In this document: in pieces, positions 27,076 to 36,501 of the stretch
Layout: every line of letters starts with the position of its first letter
Numbering within the stretch: position 1 is the stretch's first letter
Source of the DNA: Shinella lacus
Lineage (GTDB): Bacteria > Pseudomonadota > Alphaproteobacteria > Rhizobiales > Rhizobiaceae
Direction: 5' to 3'
DNA length: 64,000 nt
Assembly: GCF_010994755.1 (NCBI RefSeq)
Contig: NZ_WHSB02000006.1
Coordinates: 62,001-126,000, forward strand
The notes under the pieces: model-generated
What the model was told of the DNA's origin: nothing
The model's database searches: none
The model's input: only the letters and a program-made list of their open reading frames with translations
Translations under genes and position numbers: made by a program

Positions 27076-27435
27076 ATGAAGAAGATACTGGCTGGCGCCC
27101 TTCTGGGCCTTGCGCTGGTCGCGCCTGCACACGCGCAGACGGTCAATGCCGGCACCTACAATGTGGAAGGCACCAACCTCGACGGCTCCGCCTATAACGG
27201 AACGGCGACGATCGAGCTGACGAGCGAAACGACCTGCTCGATCGAATGGCATACCGGCTCGACCACCTCGAACGGCATCTGCATGCTCTACGGTGACGCC
27301 TTCGCTGCCGGCTACGTGCTCGGCGATGCCGTCGGCCTCATCGTCTATAACGTCCAGGGCGACGGGTCGCTGCACGGCGCCTGGACGATCAGCGGACAGG
27401 ACGGCTCCGGCACGGAAGTCCTGACCCCGCAATAA
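27076..27435 (+). CDS. Small exported protein of unknown function
   Basis: 119 aa from ATG 27076, with GGGGG upstream. A Sec signal peptide (MKKILAGALLGLALVAPAHA) is cleaved before QTVNAG. The mature part is about 99 residues, beta-rich, opening GTYNVEGTNLDGSAYNGTAT, with two cysteines (TTCSIEW, GICMLYG) that may form a disulfide, and ending GAWTISGQDGSGTEVL. It looks like a small periplasmic beta-barrel or sandwich. It stands alone between guaB's terminator and the MAPEG gene. No family recognised. Confidence 0.75.
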   Translation: MKKILAGALLGLALVAPAHAQTVNAGTYNVEGTNLDGSAYNGTATIELTSETTCSIEWHTGSTTSNGICMLYGDAFAAGYVLGDAVGLIVYNVQGDGSLHGAWTISGQDGSGTEVLTPQ

Positions 27436-27534
27436 CACGCTTTCCCCTTCGGCTTGTCGCAATGGCCCTTTCCGGTTGAGGCTTCGGCCGGAAACCCCTA
27501 TGCATCGGTCGCAACGACAAGCCGAAGGATCCTC

Positions 27535-27954
27535 ATGTCTCCCACGGAAGCCACGATCTGGCCGATGATCGCGCATGTCGCGCTCGTCTTCTGCCTCTAT
27601 TTGCTGCTCTCGCTCCGCCGCGTCAGCGCCGTCAAGGAGGGGCGCGCGAGTGTCTCCCAGTTCCGCGAGAACCGCGAGGAGCCGGCCGAAAGCCTCATCG
27701 TCAAGAACTGCCTCGCCAACCAGTTCGAGCTGCCCGTGCTGTTCTACGCGGTCAGCATCCTGCTCTATCTCGTCGATGCCGATAATCCGGTGACGGTGGC
27801 GGGCGGCTGGCTGTTCGTGGCGCTGCGCTATGCGCATGCCTATGTGCATGTCACCAGCAACCGCATCCGCTACCGCCGGCCGCTGTTCATCGCGGGCCTC
27901 GCGGTCGTCGGCCTGCTGTGGATCTGGCTTGCCACCTGGCTTGCCTTGACCTGA
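27535..27954 (+). CDS. MAPEG-family membrane protein
   Basis: 139 aa from ATG 27535 (MSPTEATIWPMI) with GAAGGA upstream. Four membrane helices: about 8-26 (IAHVALVFCLYLLLSLRR), 61-82 (NQFELPVLFYAVSILLYLVD), 88-107 and 118-137. The second-helix motif NxFELPVLFY and RYAHAYVHVTSNRIRYR, with its Arg/His glutathione-type residues, are MAPEG hallmarks. Bacterial members are poorly characterised; glutathione-dependent chemistry is possible but unproven. Confidence 0.85.
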   Translation: MSPTEATIWPMIAHVALVFCLYLLLSLRRVSAVKEGRASVSQFRENREEPAESLIVKNCLANQFELPVLFYAVSILLYLVDADNPVTVAGGWLFVALRYAHAYVHVTSNRIRYRRPLFIAGLAVVGLLWIWLATWLALT

Positions 27955-28036
27955 CCCTACGGTAACGCAGTTGTGTTCCGCGGCAGCGCCTCGGCGGCCT
28001 ATCTTATCTTCCGAAAAGTCAACCGGAGGATCCGCC

Positions 28037-28912
28037 ATGGACAAGCCGAAGATCACGCAGGCAATGATCAATGCCTATGACGAATATACCCATCTGACGC
28101 TCGACCGCCGCCGCTTCATGGAACGCCTGACGGCGCTTGCGGGCTCGGGCGCTGCCGCAGCCGCCATCGCGCCGCTGCTTGCGGCCAATTCGGCAAGCGC
28201 CGAGATGATCGCCGCGGACGACCAGCGCCTCACCGCCAAGGATGTCGTCTATGGCGGCAGCAGCGGCGAGATGAAGGGCTATGTCGTGCGCCCGACGGAG
28301 GCCACAGGCCCGCTCGGCAGCGTCATCGTCATCCACGAGAACCGTGGCCTCAACGCCCATACCCGCGATGTCGCGCGCCGCATGGCGCTCGAAGGGTTCA
28401 TCGCGCTCGCCCCGGATTTCCTGTCGCCGTCGGGCGGCACGCCGGACAACGAGGACCAGGCGCGCGAACTGATCGGCAAGCTCGATCCGGCGGTGACGGT
28501 GGCCAATGCCGAGGCGAGCCTGAAATTCCTCGCCGAACTCGAGGGCGCCAGCGGCAATGTCGGCGCGATCGGCTTCTGCTGGGGCGGCGGCCTCGTCAAC
28601 CGCTTCGCCACCAAGTCGCCGGAGTTGAAGGCCGGTGTCGCCTATTACGGCGCGCAGCCGCCGGCGGAAGATGTGCCGGCAATAAAGGCAGCGATGATGA
28701 TGCACTATGCCGGGCTCGACGAGCGCATCAATGCCGGCATCGATGCCTATCGCGCGGCGCTGGAAGCGGGTGGCAAGACCTTCGAGATCCATATGTATGA
28801 CGGCGTCAACCACGCCTTCAACAACGACACCTCTGCCGCCCGCTACGACAAGGCGGCGGCCGACCTCGCCTGGCAGCGCACGGTGGACTTCCTGAAGAAG
28901 AATCTCGCCTGA
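28037..28912 (+). CDS. Dienelactone hydrolase family protein (exported)
   Basis: 291 aa from ATG 28037 with GGAGGA upstream. The N-terminus carries DRRRFMERLTALAGSGAAAA, a Tat-like signal ending at NSASA. The alpha/beta-hydrolase core has the oxyanion region VIHENRGLNAHTRD, the nucleophile Cys in IGFCWGGGLVN, and Asp and His candidates in YAGLDERIN and GVNHAFNND. Cys rather than Ser at the nucleophile is diagnostic for the DLH family. The Tat-type signal is typical of the YghX-like subgroup. The natural substrate is unknown. Confidence 0.9.
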   Translation: MDKPKITQAMINAYDEYTHLTLDRRRFMERLTALAGSGAAAAAIAPLLAANSASAEMIAADDQRLTAKDVVYGGSSGEMKGYVVRPTEATGPLGSVIVIHENRGLNAHTRDVARRMALEGFIALAPDFLSPSGGTPDNEDQARELIGKLDPAVTVANAEASLKFLAELEGASGNVGAIGFCWGGGLVNRFATKSPELKAGVAYYGAQPPAEDVPAIKAAMMMHYAGLDERINAGIDAYRAALEAGGKTFEIHMYDGVNHAFNNDTSAARYDKAAADLAWQRTVDFLKKNLA

Positions 28913-28956
28913 GGGTTGCTCGCCTCGAATAAAGCAAATAACTGATCCGTTTGAGA

Positions 28957-28992
28957 AAACGGGGCCAGGCTCTAGCGAGTCAGGCCCCGTTT
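28957..28992 (+). terminator. Terminator after the dienelactone hydrolase gene
   Basis: aaacggggcc / ggccccgttt, 10-bp stem with a 16-base loop and a tttcttt tail, 44 bases after the stop codon. Confidence 0.75.
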
Positions 28993-29088
28993 CTTTAGGG
29001 GCAACAGAACCATCGCGCGCATGCGGCCAAGCAAAAGATTGCGGCATCAGGTCAGCGATTTCATCATCACTCGAACAGGATCATTCCC

Positions 29089-29445
29089 GTGAAGTTTATC
29101 GCTACCAAATCGATCGCCGTGCTTGCAGCGGCGGCGCTGTTCATCTCTGCGCCGGTCGCCTTCGCCGCCGGCATGAAATTCGATATCAAGAACGACTCCG
29201 GCTACATCATCGACGGTTTCTACACCGGCGAGGGTGGCGAATGGAGCGCCAACTGGATGAACTTCAAGCTCAGCGCCAACGAGACGGCGAACATGGAGTT
29301 CAACTACGATGGCCCCTGCGACATCGAATTCTACGTGACCTGGGAAGCCGAGGACGGCTCCAGCATCAAGGGTGACGAGACGACGATCAACATCTGCGAG
29401 GCCAGCACCATCTATTTCGATGGCAAGGAAGCCACCTACGACTGA
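29089..29445 (+). CDS. Small exported protein of unknown function, acidic
   Basis: 118 aa from GTG 29089 (preceded by ACAGGA). Signal peptide MKFIATKSIAVLAAAALF to about VAFA, then GMKFDIKNDSGYIIDGFYTG. Mature protein about 92 aa, acidic, Trp/Tyr-rich, with two cysteines (GPCDIEF, NICEAS). The opening resembles the small periplasmic proteins whose core begins F-x-I-x-N-x-S-G-x-x-I, a probable beta-sandwich. Own terminator downstream, so likely monocistronic. Function not recognised. Confidence 0.75.
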   Translation: MKFIATKSIAVLAAAALFISAPVAFAAGMKFDIKNDSGYIIDGFYTGEGGEWSANWMNFKLSANETANMEFNYDGPCDIEFYVTWEAEDGSSIKGDETTINICEASTIYFDGKEATYD

Positions 29446-29470
29446 TCGCTCGCGCATGGTGAGGAACGGC

Positions 29471-29498
29471 AGCCCCGGTGAGGCAACGCACCGGGGCT
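29471..29498 (+). terminator. Rho-independent terminator
   Basis: agccccggtg / caccggggct, 10-bp perfect stem followed by tttttctt; ends the 29089 gene and lies just beyond the convergent GNAT gene. Confidence 0.85.
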
Positions 29499-29510
29499 TT
29501 TTCTTGGGGT

Positions 29511-30083
29511 TTATTCGTTGATGGTGAGCCGCATGGCGCAGCGCGTGTCGCGCGCCAGCCCGTGTTCGGCCTCCAGGGCGAGCAAGTTGTCGAGGCGCGG
29601 CGAAAGATCGGCCTCGTCCAGCGTGCGGAAACCGAGCCGCTGGTAATAGGGGCAGTTCCAGGGGATGGTGCGGAAGGTGGTGAGCGTTACGGCGGCCAGC
29701 CCGCGCGCGGCGGCCTCGTCGATGGCGCGCCGGATCAGCTTGCGGCCGATGCCGAAACCTTGGTGCAGGTGGTCGACGGAAATCTCTTCGATATGCAGCT
29801 CGCCATCGGCCACCTCCGCGCTCAGAAAACCGACGGGATAGTCGCCGTCGGCCGCGGCCACGAAGTTCGTTCCCTGCGCGATCATCGCCTCGTGACGCTC
29901 GGCGCTTTGCACCTCGCCGACGGCGAGCCACGAGAAGGCCTCGATCAGCTTGAAAGCCTGCGCGGCGGAACGTTCGATCTGGCGGAGCGTCTCGACTTCA
30001 TCTGCGCGGGCAAGCCGGATCGTCACCTTCGACGGCCCGGCCTTGCCAGCGGGAATGCCGTCGAGCGGGAGCTGCGTCACCAT
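29511..30083 (-). CDS. GNAT-family N-acetyltransferase
   Basis: 190 aa. The acyl-CoA binding motif A is ISVDHLHQGFGIGRKLIRRA (Q/RxxGxG/A as QGFGIG), with the preceding beta strands in VGFLSAEVADGELHIEE and motif B in CPYYQRLGFR. This is the single-domain GNAT size and layout. Its ATG lies inside the end of the LysR gene (stop 30077-30079), so it is translated from the same message. Acceptor substrate unknown. Confidence 0.88.
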   Translation of the reverse strand: MVTQLPLDGIPAGKAGPSKVTIRLARADEVETLRQIERSAAQAFKLIEAFSWLAVGEVQSAERHEAMIAQGTNFVAAADGDYPVGFLSAEVADGELHIEEISVDHLHQGFGIGRKLIRRAIDEAAARGLAAVTLTTFRTIPWNCPYYQRLGFRTLDEADLSPRLDNLLALEAEHGLARDTRCAMRLTINE

Positions 30084-31030
30084 CCGGGCAGGATATTGCC
30101 CTGCCGAGCCCGCGGCATGCGCGGAAACACCTTCACTTCGGCTTCCGGCAGGTCGTCTGCGGCCGAAAGCGGGGTGATGTTATCGAGACAGGCGGTGATA
30201 TGGCTGGTGATGGCATTGGAGAGCGAGGGCGAGAGGCCCGGCCGCCGCATGATGCCGATCTGCACCGGTGCAAGCGGCGGGAAGCCATCCGCCTGCGTCA
30301 GCACCTTCATGCCGGGGCGCAGCGCCGATTCCGGCAGCACGGAGACCGCCATGCCCGCCATGACGGCGGCGGCGACGACGGTCGACGACCAGCTGGTGAA
30401 CAGGACCTGGTAATCGCGCCCGACGGAATCGAGCGCCGCGCAGGCAATCTGCCGCCACTGGCAGTCCCGCCGGCCGACAGCGAGCGGCACCGGCGCATTT
30501 TCCGGCAGCGGATGGTTGGCCGACATCACCCAGCAGAGCGGCTCGGTGCGCACCACGTCCGACTGACGCTGGCGCGGATTGTGGGTGACGAGCGCGATGT
30601 CGAGCTCGCCCTTGGCCATCTTTTCAGCAAGGTCCACCGAGGGTTCGCAGACGATGTAGAGCTCGACATTCGGATGCGTCTTGGCGAACCGCATGATGAT
30701 CTCGGGCATGTAGCGGTCGGCATAGTCGTCTGGCGTGCCGATGCGCAGCATGCCTTCCAGGCGGTTGTCGTCGAAGGCGGCAATGGCCTCGTTGTTGAGG
30801 CGCAGCATGCGGCGCGCGAAGTTGAGCAGCCGGTCGCCTTCCGCCGTCAGCCGGTTGCCGCGGCCGTCCTTCATGAAGAGCTGCTTGCCGATGCGTTCTT
30901 CGAGACGCCGCATCTGCATGGACACGGCCGACTGCGTCTTGAAGACCCGCTCGGCGGCGCGGGTGAAGCTTCCGGTATCGGCAATCGCCACGAAAGTCTG
31001 GAGCTGGTCGATGTCTAAGGGAGCGGACAT
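30077..31030 (-). CDS. LysR-family regulator, LsrB/VtlR-like
   Basis: 317 aa from ATG 31030 (MSAPLDIDQLQTF); an ATG four codons earlier has no ribosome site. The winged HTH is at about 5-65 (DTGSFTRAAERVFKTQSAVS, MQMRRLEERIGKQLF), and the periplasmic-binding-like effector domain follows. The HTH and the LDIDQLQTF start closely resemble LsrB of Sinorhizobium and VtlR of Brucella/Agrobacterium. Several cysteines (CEPSV, CWVM, CQWRQIACAAL) recall LsrB's redox-active cysteines. It is divergent from a DUF1127 gene, a class of small gene that VtlR activates in Brucella. Orthology versus paralogy is open. Confidence 0.85.
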   Translation of the reverse strand: MSAPLDIDQLQTFVAIADTGSFTRAAERVFKTQSAVSMQMRRLEERIGKQLFMKDGRGNRLTAEGDRLLNFARRMLRLNNEAIAAFDDNRLEGMLRIGTPDDYADRYMPEIIMRFAKTHPNVELYIVCEPSVDLAEKMAKGELDIALVTHNPRQRQSDVVRTEPLCWVMSANHPLPENAPVPLAVGRRDCQWRQIACAALDSVGRDYQVLFTSWSSTVVAAAVMAGMAVSVLPESALRPGMKVLTQADGFPPLAPVQIGIMRRPGLSPSLSNAITSHITACLDNITPLSAADDLPEAEVKVFPRMPRARQGNILPGW

Positions 31031-31310
31031 GGATACACCCATAAGATTGTTTGATTGATACTATTAGAAACATTCGTTGGACTGATCAATGGCTTTCTGC
31101 GAAAAAGCAATTGTTGAACGATTGACGCCGTAGCCGATCAGTCGCTTGGCAGGATCTGCCGCTTTCGCCACGACCTCCCGGCAAAGGGCTCTTCTTGGAA
31201 ACCGAATATTTGAACCGCCGCCCGGCCCCTGCTGGCGGTGAACGATCACAGGCGCCGCGCGAAACCCCATTGAAGGACGATGGATCGCCGAGCCGGAAAG
31301 GAGAAATGCC

Positions 31311-31607
31311 ATGCGCATGATCGACCGCAGACTGGAAATCGATATTCTCGCAACGCGCCGTCAGGCCCCGAGCGTCCTCGTCCGTGTCCGCAATGCCGCC
31401 TACAGCTTTGCTCGCGCCTGGCAGAATCGCCGCGTGATCAACCGGTTGAGCGAACTCGACGACCACCAGCTCCTCGACATGGGGCTGCGCCGCAGCGACG
31501 TCCGGGAGGTCATGACCTCCTCGTTCTTCTCCGATGCCGGCCTCTACCTGACGATCGCGGCGCGCGAGCGCGCCCGCCGTCACCTGCGCAATGGCCGCAT
31601 GGATTGA
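31311..31607 (+). CDS. DUF1127 small protein
   Basis: 98 aa from ATG 31311 with AAAGGAGAA upstream. A basic N-terminal half, including AAYSFARAWQNRRVINRLSE, is followed by the DUF1127 signature LSELDDHQLLDMGLRRSDV, with the D-x-x-L-x-D-M/I-G core. Longer than the usual 45-70 aa because of the N- and C-terminal extensions (ARERARRHLRN). Long DUF1127 proteins in Agrobacterium have been tied to RNA-related stress responses. It is divergent from a VtlR/LsrB-like regulator, which is its probable activator. Confidence 0.88.
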   Translation: MRMIDRRLEIDILATRRQAPSVLVRVRNAAYSFARAWQNRRVINRLSELDDHQLLDMGLRRSDVREVMTSSFFSDAGLYLTIAARERARRHLRNGRMD

Positions 31608-31742
31608 TTTCCCTTGGTGTCGTCCCCGCTCCCGGGACGGCGCCGCACTTCCCCGCAGGGTGAGAGCCAATAACCCTGCCGCTTGCCCGGCGTGCGACTC
31701 CCAAGGTCCGCGTCGGGCTTTTTCAATTTTACCGCCGAAATG

Positions 31743-32585
31743 TCAGGGCTTCTTGCCGCCGTCCGTGTCCATGCCGTTGCGCATGGTCTCGAAGATCGAC
31801 TCGATGTTGCGCTGGTAATCCTTCTGCATGTCGAGGCCGGCATCGAACATCGTGTTGACGAAGCTCGTCAGCGAATCCGCCGGCGAGGCGGCCGGTTCGC
31901 TCGGCTTGGCGGTCGCCGCCTGCTGGCCGCCCATGTTCGCCATCATGTCCTGGAACGCCTTGGCGAAAGGATTGTCGGTGAAGGGGTTGGCGGCCGGCGC
32001 GTCCTTCTTCGGGCCGCCGCCGAAGAATTCCTGCGCGGCCTGGGTGAAGGGATTGTCGAAGGGGTTGGCCGGCGTCGGCTTCTTGGCGAAACCCGTCGCT
32101 TCCGCCCATTGCTGCATCATGTCGGCAAAGGGATTGGCCTGCGTCGTGCCGCCGGGCATGAAGGGCGCGAAGGACTGCTTGAAGATGCCGCCCATCAGCG
32201 TGCTCGCCATCACGGGCAGCATCTGCTTGTAGATTTCCTGGCCAATTCCGGTCATCTGCGCGGCCTGCGCCGCGATGGCGCGCGACACGTCCTTGTTGCC
32301 GAAGAGGTGGCCGAGAATGCCGTTGCCCTCGGCCATGCCCTGCGGCGTGAAGGCCTTGCTGACATCCTCGAAATATTTGGCGTGCTCGCCGGAGGTCACC
32401 GCCGTCATGAAGGCGGCGAGATCGTAGGGATTGGCGGCGTTGCGCTTGAACCCTTCGGAAAAGGCCGGCATCAGCGCGGCGACGGCTTTCGCCGCCTGTT
32501 CCTGCGCCAGCCCGAACTGCCGCGCCATGATCTCCACGGCATTGCCGTTCTGCGCCTGCATCATCATGTCGTAGAGCGAAAGCAT
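31743..32585 (-). CDS. DUF937 domain protein
   Basis: 280 aa from ATG 32585 (MLSLYDMMMQAQNGNAVEIM) with GGAAGGGG upstream. The N-terminal half holds the DUF937 helical repeat: QFGLAQEQAAKAVAALMPAF and GILGHLFGNKDVSRAIAAQA. The C-terminal half is low-complexity with repeated NPF segments (ANPFADMM, ANPFDNPF, ANPFTDNPFAKAF), Ala/Pro/Gln-rich and likely disordered. No signal or membrane segment. Function of the family is unknown; the NPF repeats suggest a flexible interaction tail. Confidence 0.85.
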   Translation of the reverse strand: MLSLYDMMMQAQNGNAVEIMARQFGLAQEQAAKAVAALMPAFSEGFKRNAANPYDLAAFMTAVTSGEHAKYFEDVSKAFTPQGMAEGNGILGHLFGNKDVSRAIAAQAAQMTGIGQEIYKQMLPVMASTLMGGIFKQSFAPFMPGGTTQANPFADMMQQWAEATGFAKKPTPANPFDNPFTQAAQEFFGGGPKKDAPAANPFTDNPFAKAFQDMMANMGGQQAATAKPSEPAASPADSLTSFVNTMFDAGLDMQKDYQRNIESIFETMRNGMDTDGGKKP

Positions 32586-32671
32586 GGGCGGACCCCTTCC
32601 CGTTAGCAGGCATGTCCCTGCACTATAACGGGAATTTCGGCCGCGCAAACCGCTTTTTCAGGACGCAGGGC

Positions 32672-34045
32672 TCAGTACTGGTAGTCGGTGAAGACCGGCT
32701 CGACCGAGCCGTTCCAGCGGCCGTTGTAGAGCGCCAGCATGTCTTCCGCGAGCGTGGCCTTCTTCGCCAGCACCTCGTCGAGGGGCGCGAGGAAGATCGT
32801 CTCGTCGACGCCGTCGCCATTGAGGCGGGCGCGGGCCTTCAGACCCTGCCGGGAAATCGACACGACTTCGCGCGCGACATCGAGCAGCGGCTTGCCGCGG
32901 AAATCGGCCCGGAGGCCCTGCGCCGGCACCGCATCGCGCAGCGCCTGGACTTCGTCCACCGTCCAGTCGCGGGTGAGCGCCTCGGCGGCATCGAGCGCGC
33001 CGTCGTCATAGAGCAGGCCGACCCAGAAGGCGGGCAGCGCACAGATGCGCCGCCACGGGCCGCCATCGGCGCCGCGCATTTCGAGGAAGCGCTTCAGGCG
33101 CACGTCGGGGAAGAGCGTCGAGAGGTGGTTGGTCCAGTCGCCGAGGTTCGGCTCCCAGTCGGCAAGCTCGCCCTTCAGCGCGCCGGCCATGAACTGGCGG
33201 AAGGTGATATGCGTGCAGTCGTGGTACTTGCCGTCGCGCACAACGAAATACATCGGCACGTCGAGCGCCCATTCCACATAATCGATAAAGCCGAAATCCG
33301 GCTTGAAGGCGAAGGGGATGAGGCCGGCGCGGTTGTTGTCCGTGTCGCGCCAGATGTCGCCGCGCCAGGAAAGCAGGCCGTTCGGCTTGCCCTCGGTGAA
33401 GGGCGAGGATGCGAAGAGGGCGGTCGCCATCGATTGCAGCTTCAGCGATACCTGCATCTTGCGGCGCATGTCGACCTCGGAGGAGAAGTCGAGGTTCACC
33501 TGGATGGTACAGGTGCGGTACATCATGTCGAGACCCTGGCTGCCGACCTTCGGCATGTAGCGGGTCATGATGTCGTAGCGGCTTTTGGGCATGCGCGGCG
33601 TCTCGGCCGCCGTCCATTTCGGGCTGCCGCCCATGCCGAGGAAGCGGATGCCGAGCGGCTCGGCGATCTCGCGCAAGGTCGCCAAGTGCTGGTTCGATTC
33701 CTTGCAGGTCTGGTGCAGGTTTTCCAGCGGCGCGCCGGACAGCTCGAACTGGCCGCCGGGCTCCAGCGAGATCGCGCCCATGCCGGTGGGTTCGGCAAGG
33801 CCGATGATGTTGCCGGCATCGACGATCGGCTCCCAGCCGGTCTTGGCCTGCATGCCGTTCAGGAGCGCCGAAATGCTGGCCTCACCGAAATAGGGCACCG
33901 GACTGTTGTCGGCCGTAAAGAAGACGAATTTCTCATGCTCGGTGCCGATACGGAACTTCTCCTTCGGCTTGTTGCCGTCGGCGAGGTATTCCGCCATGTC
34001 TTGAACGGTGCGGACCGGCGTCTGGTCGGTGGTATCACGGGCCAT
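32672..34045 (-). CDS. gshA: GshA, glutamate--cysteine ligase (plant/alphaproteobacterial type)
   Basis: First and rate-limiting step of glutathione synthesis: ATP-dependent ligation of Glu to Cys. 457 aa, the usual size for the group 3 enzymes of alphaproteobacteria and plants. Recognisable blocks are EKFRIGTEHEKFVF, ISLEPGGQFELSGAPLENLH, RTCTIQVNLDF and LPAFWVGLLYD. It sits in a minus-strand run with rsmE and pit upstream, separated from rsmE by 136 bases. Glutathione-dependent candidates elsewhere in the window are the GST at 55110 and the MAPEG protein at 27535. Confidence 0.95.
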   Translation of the reverse strand: MARDTTDQTPVRTVQDMAEYLADGNKPKEKFRIGTEHEKFVFFTADNSPVPYFGEASISALLNGMQAKTGWEPIVDAGNIIGLAEPTGMGAISLEPGGQFELSGAPLENLHQTCKESNQHLATLREIAEPLGIRFLGMGGSPKWTAAETPRMPKSRYDIMTRYMPKVGSQGLDMMYRTCTIQVNLDFSSEVDMRRKMQVSLKLQSMATALFASSPFTEGKPNGLLSWRGDIWRDTDNNRAGLIPFAFKPDFGFIDYVEWALDVPMYFVVRDGKYHDCTHITFRQFMAGALKGELADWEPNLGDWTNHLSTLFPDVRLKRFLEMRGADGGPWRRICALPAFWVGLLYDDGALDAAEALTRDWTVDEVQALRDAVPAQGLRADFRGKPLLDVAREVVSISRQGLKARARLNGDGVDETIFLAPLDEVLAKKATLAEDMLALYNGRWNGSVEPVFTDYQY

Positions 34046-34181
34046 GGGCGTCTTCTTCTGAGTGGATGCGCCCGGCGGAGCCGCTGGGCATAGGAGGGTG
34101 CTTGGACCGGAATTAGATGCGGTGCAAGCGAATTCCTTTCAAGGCAGATTCAAAAAAACCCAATCGACTTTTCGGCCGAAT

Positions 34182-34919
34182 TTAGCTCCAGTCGCCGATC
34201 GCCGCCTGGATGACGGCCATCGCCGCGACGGCCGCGGTGTCGGCGCGCAGGATGCGGGGGCCGAGCGGAATGGCCGTCACGAAATCGAGGCTGCGCAGGA
34301 TCGCGCGCTCCTCATCGGAAAATCCGCCCTCCGGGCCGACCAGCAAGGCGAGCTTGCGCTCCTCGATCGCCTGCAGCGCCGGCAGCGGGTTCTGGCTGCC
34401 ATGGCTCTCGTCGCAGAAGATGATGCGGCGCTCCCGCGGCCAGTTGGCGAGGAGATCGTCGAGCTTGCGGGGCGCGGCGACGGTGGGGATCGCCAGGATG
34501 CCGCACTGTTCGGCCGCCTCGACCGCATTGGCCTCCAGCCGCTCGATGCTGGTGATCTTGCCCTGCACATGCTGGGTCATGACGGGCTGGAGCACGCCGG
34601 CGCCCATTTCCACGGCCTTCTGCACGAGATAATCCAGCCGGCCGACCTTCAGGGGGGCGAAGAGATAGTGCAAATCCGACGGTGCCGGTTGCGGGCGGGT
34701 CTGCTCGACGGGGATCAGCAGCAGGCGCTTGCGCGTCGGCAGCGAAAGGGTCGCCTGCCACTCGCCGTCGCGCCCGTTGAACAGCAGCACGGCATCGCCA
34801 TCCGCCATGCGCAGCACGTTGCTCAGATAGTGAAAATGCTCCTTCGACGCCTCGATGGCATGGCCTGAAACGAGGGCGTCGCCGATGAAAAGGCGCTGCA
34901 TCCGGTAATTGGCACGCAT
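34182..34919 (-). CDS. rsmE: RsmE, 16S rRNA m3U1498 methyltransferase
   Basis: Methylates N3 of U1498 in the 30S decoding centre. 245 aa: an N-terminal PUA-like domain ([28 protein letters not shown]) and a C-terminal SPOUT domain with the knot motifs [13 protein letters not shown] and [20 protein letters not shown]. Both match RsmE closely. It starts 10 bases after the pit stop on the minus strand and so is in the same transcript. A likely fixed pair in Rhizobiaceae with the gshA gene that follows. Confidence 0.94.
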   Translation of the reverse strand: MRANYRMQRLFIGDALVSGHAIEASKEHFHYLSNVLRMADGDAVLLFNGRDGEWQATLSLPTRKRLLLIPVEQTRPQPAPSDLHYLFAPLKVGRLDYLVQKAVEMGAGVLQPVMTQHVQGKITSIERLEANAVEAAEQCGILAIPTVAAPRKLDDLLANWPRERRIIFCDESHGSQNPLPALQAIEERKLALLVGPEGGFSDEERAILRSLDFVTAIPLGPRILRADTAAVAAMAVIQAAIGDWS

Positions 34920-34929
34920 GGCTTGTCTC

Positions 34930-36432
34930 TCAAGTAAAGAGCGCGTTGAACACGAGGAAGACGATGGCCGACAGGATGGCCGAGACCGGCAGCGTCACGA
35001 TCCAGGCCGAAACGATCGTCATGAAATGCGAACGGCGCACGAGATAGCGCCGGCGCGTCTCGTCGGGATTGGCCGTCGGCTCTTCCGGCGCGATGCCGTT
35101 GCCGCGGTTGCGGATATAGTCGATGCGGCGCTGCGAATTGCGCGTGTACCATTCACGAAACAGCCCGACCCCGAAGACCGCGCCGACGGCGATATGGGTC
35201 GAGGAGACCGGAATGGCGAAGGCCGAGGCGGTGAGCACGGCGACGGCCGAGGAGAGGGCCACGCAGAAGGCCCGCATCGGGTTGAGCTTGGTGATCTCGT
35301 TGCCGACGATGCGGATGAGGCGCGGGCCGAAAAGCAGCAGGCCGAGCGAAATGCCGAAGGCGCCGATCACCATCACCCAGAGCGGGATCACGTTCTGGCC
35401 GTCGGCGGTACTCGCGCGCAAAGCCGAAACAACGCCATAGAGCGGCCCGACGGCGTTCGACACGTCGTTGGCGCCATGGGCGAAGGAGAGAAGTGCTGCC
35501 GAACAGATCAGCGGAATGCGAAAGAGCGTGCGCAGCGACTGGTTGCGGTTGTCGAGGCCTTCCGCATGGCGGCGGATGATCGGCCGTGTGACGACATAGG
35601 TGACGATGCCGAAGACGAGGCCGACGACGAGCGCCCGGCCGATCGGCACATAATAGAAGCCGTTGGTGCCGCCATTGGCGATGAAGGCAGCAAAGGCGCC
35701 AGCCATCACGCCGACGAGCACGGGAACCCAGGTCTTGGCCGCGGCGATCTTGTCCTCGCGGTAGATGATGAATTCCTTGATGAAATAGAGAAACATCGCC
35801 GCGATGACGCCGCCGAGGATCGGAGAGACGGTCCAGCTCACCACGATGACGGCGATCGCGTCCCATTGCACGCTGTGGAAGCCGCTCGCCGCCGCACCCG
35901 CGCCAATCACGCCGCCGATGATGGAGTGGGTGGTGGAGATCGGCGCATTGGCGAGCGTCGCGATGTTGATCCAGAGTGCAGCGGAGACCAGCGCCGCCAT
36001 CATCGCCCAGGCGAAAACCTCTGGGCTCGGGAAGATGGCGGGATCGACGATGCCGGAGGCGACTGTCGCGGCCACGCCCTGGCCAGCCAGAAGCGCGCCC
36101 GCAATCTCGAAGATGGCGGCGATGACGAGTGCCATGCCCATGGTCATGGCGCGCGCGCCGACGGCGGCGCCCACATTGTTCGTCACGTCGTTCGCGCCGA
36201 TGTTCATGGCCATGTAGGCGGCAAGGGCGGCGGTGACTGCAATCACCAGCACGCCCGGCGTGCCGGTGGCGAAACTGTCGGCGACGGCCATGGTGATCAG
36301 CAGGAAGACCAGCGAAATGCCCACACCCGTCCAGGACTTCAGCACGAAGTGCGTCGCCTGTTCCGTGAAGGTGAATTTTTCGAGATCCTTGTCCAGCGTG
36401 GGCTTGCCGCGCTGGACCTGTGAATTGGCCAT
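34930..36432 (-). CDS. pit: PiT-family inorganic phosphate transporter
   Basis: Low-affinity Pi (metal-phosphate):H+ symporter, 500 aa, about 10-11 membrane helices. The two inverted family signatures are intact: [17 protein letters not shown] near residue 75-90 and [18 protein letters not shown] near 325. Helices with [15 protein letters not shown] and [15 protein letters not shown] are the matching second half-motifs. A hydrophilic loop of about 50 residues near the C-terminus ([20 protein letters not shown]) precedes the last helix. It is followed within 10 bases by rsmE. Confidence 0.94.
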   Translation of the reverse strand: MANSQVQRGKPTLDKDLEKFTFTEQATHFVLKSWTGVGISLVFLLITMAVADSFATGTPGVLVIAVTAALAAYMAMNIGANDVTNNVGAAVGARAMTMGMALVIAAIFEIAGALLAGQGVAATVASGIVDPAIFPSPEVFAWAMMAALVSAALWINIATLANAPISTTHSIIGGVIGAGAAASGFHSVQWDAIAVIVVSWTVSPILGGVIAAMFLYFIKEFIIYREDKIAAAKTWVPVLVGVMAGAFAAFIANGGTNGFYYVPIGRALVVGLVFGIVTYVVTRPIIRRHAEGLDNRNQSLRTLFRIPLICSAALLSFAHGANDVSNAVGPLYGVVSALRASTADGQNVIPLWVMVIGAFGISLGLLLFGPRLIRIVGNEITKLNPMRAFCVALSSAVAVLTASAFAIPVSSTHIAVGAVFGVGLFREWYTRNSQRRIDYIRNRGNGIAPEEPTANPDETRRRYLVRRSHFMTIVSAWIVTLPVSAILSAIVFLVFNALFT

Positions 36433-36501
36433 TCAAACTGCTCCGTTTTGCCCAGACGCACTATCGCTTCAAGGCATCGGCGGCAATATGGCAATGATGG
36501 A

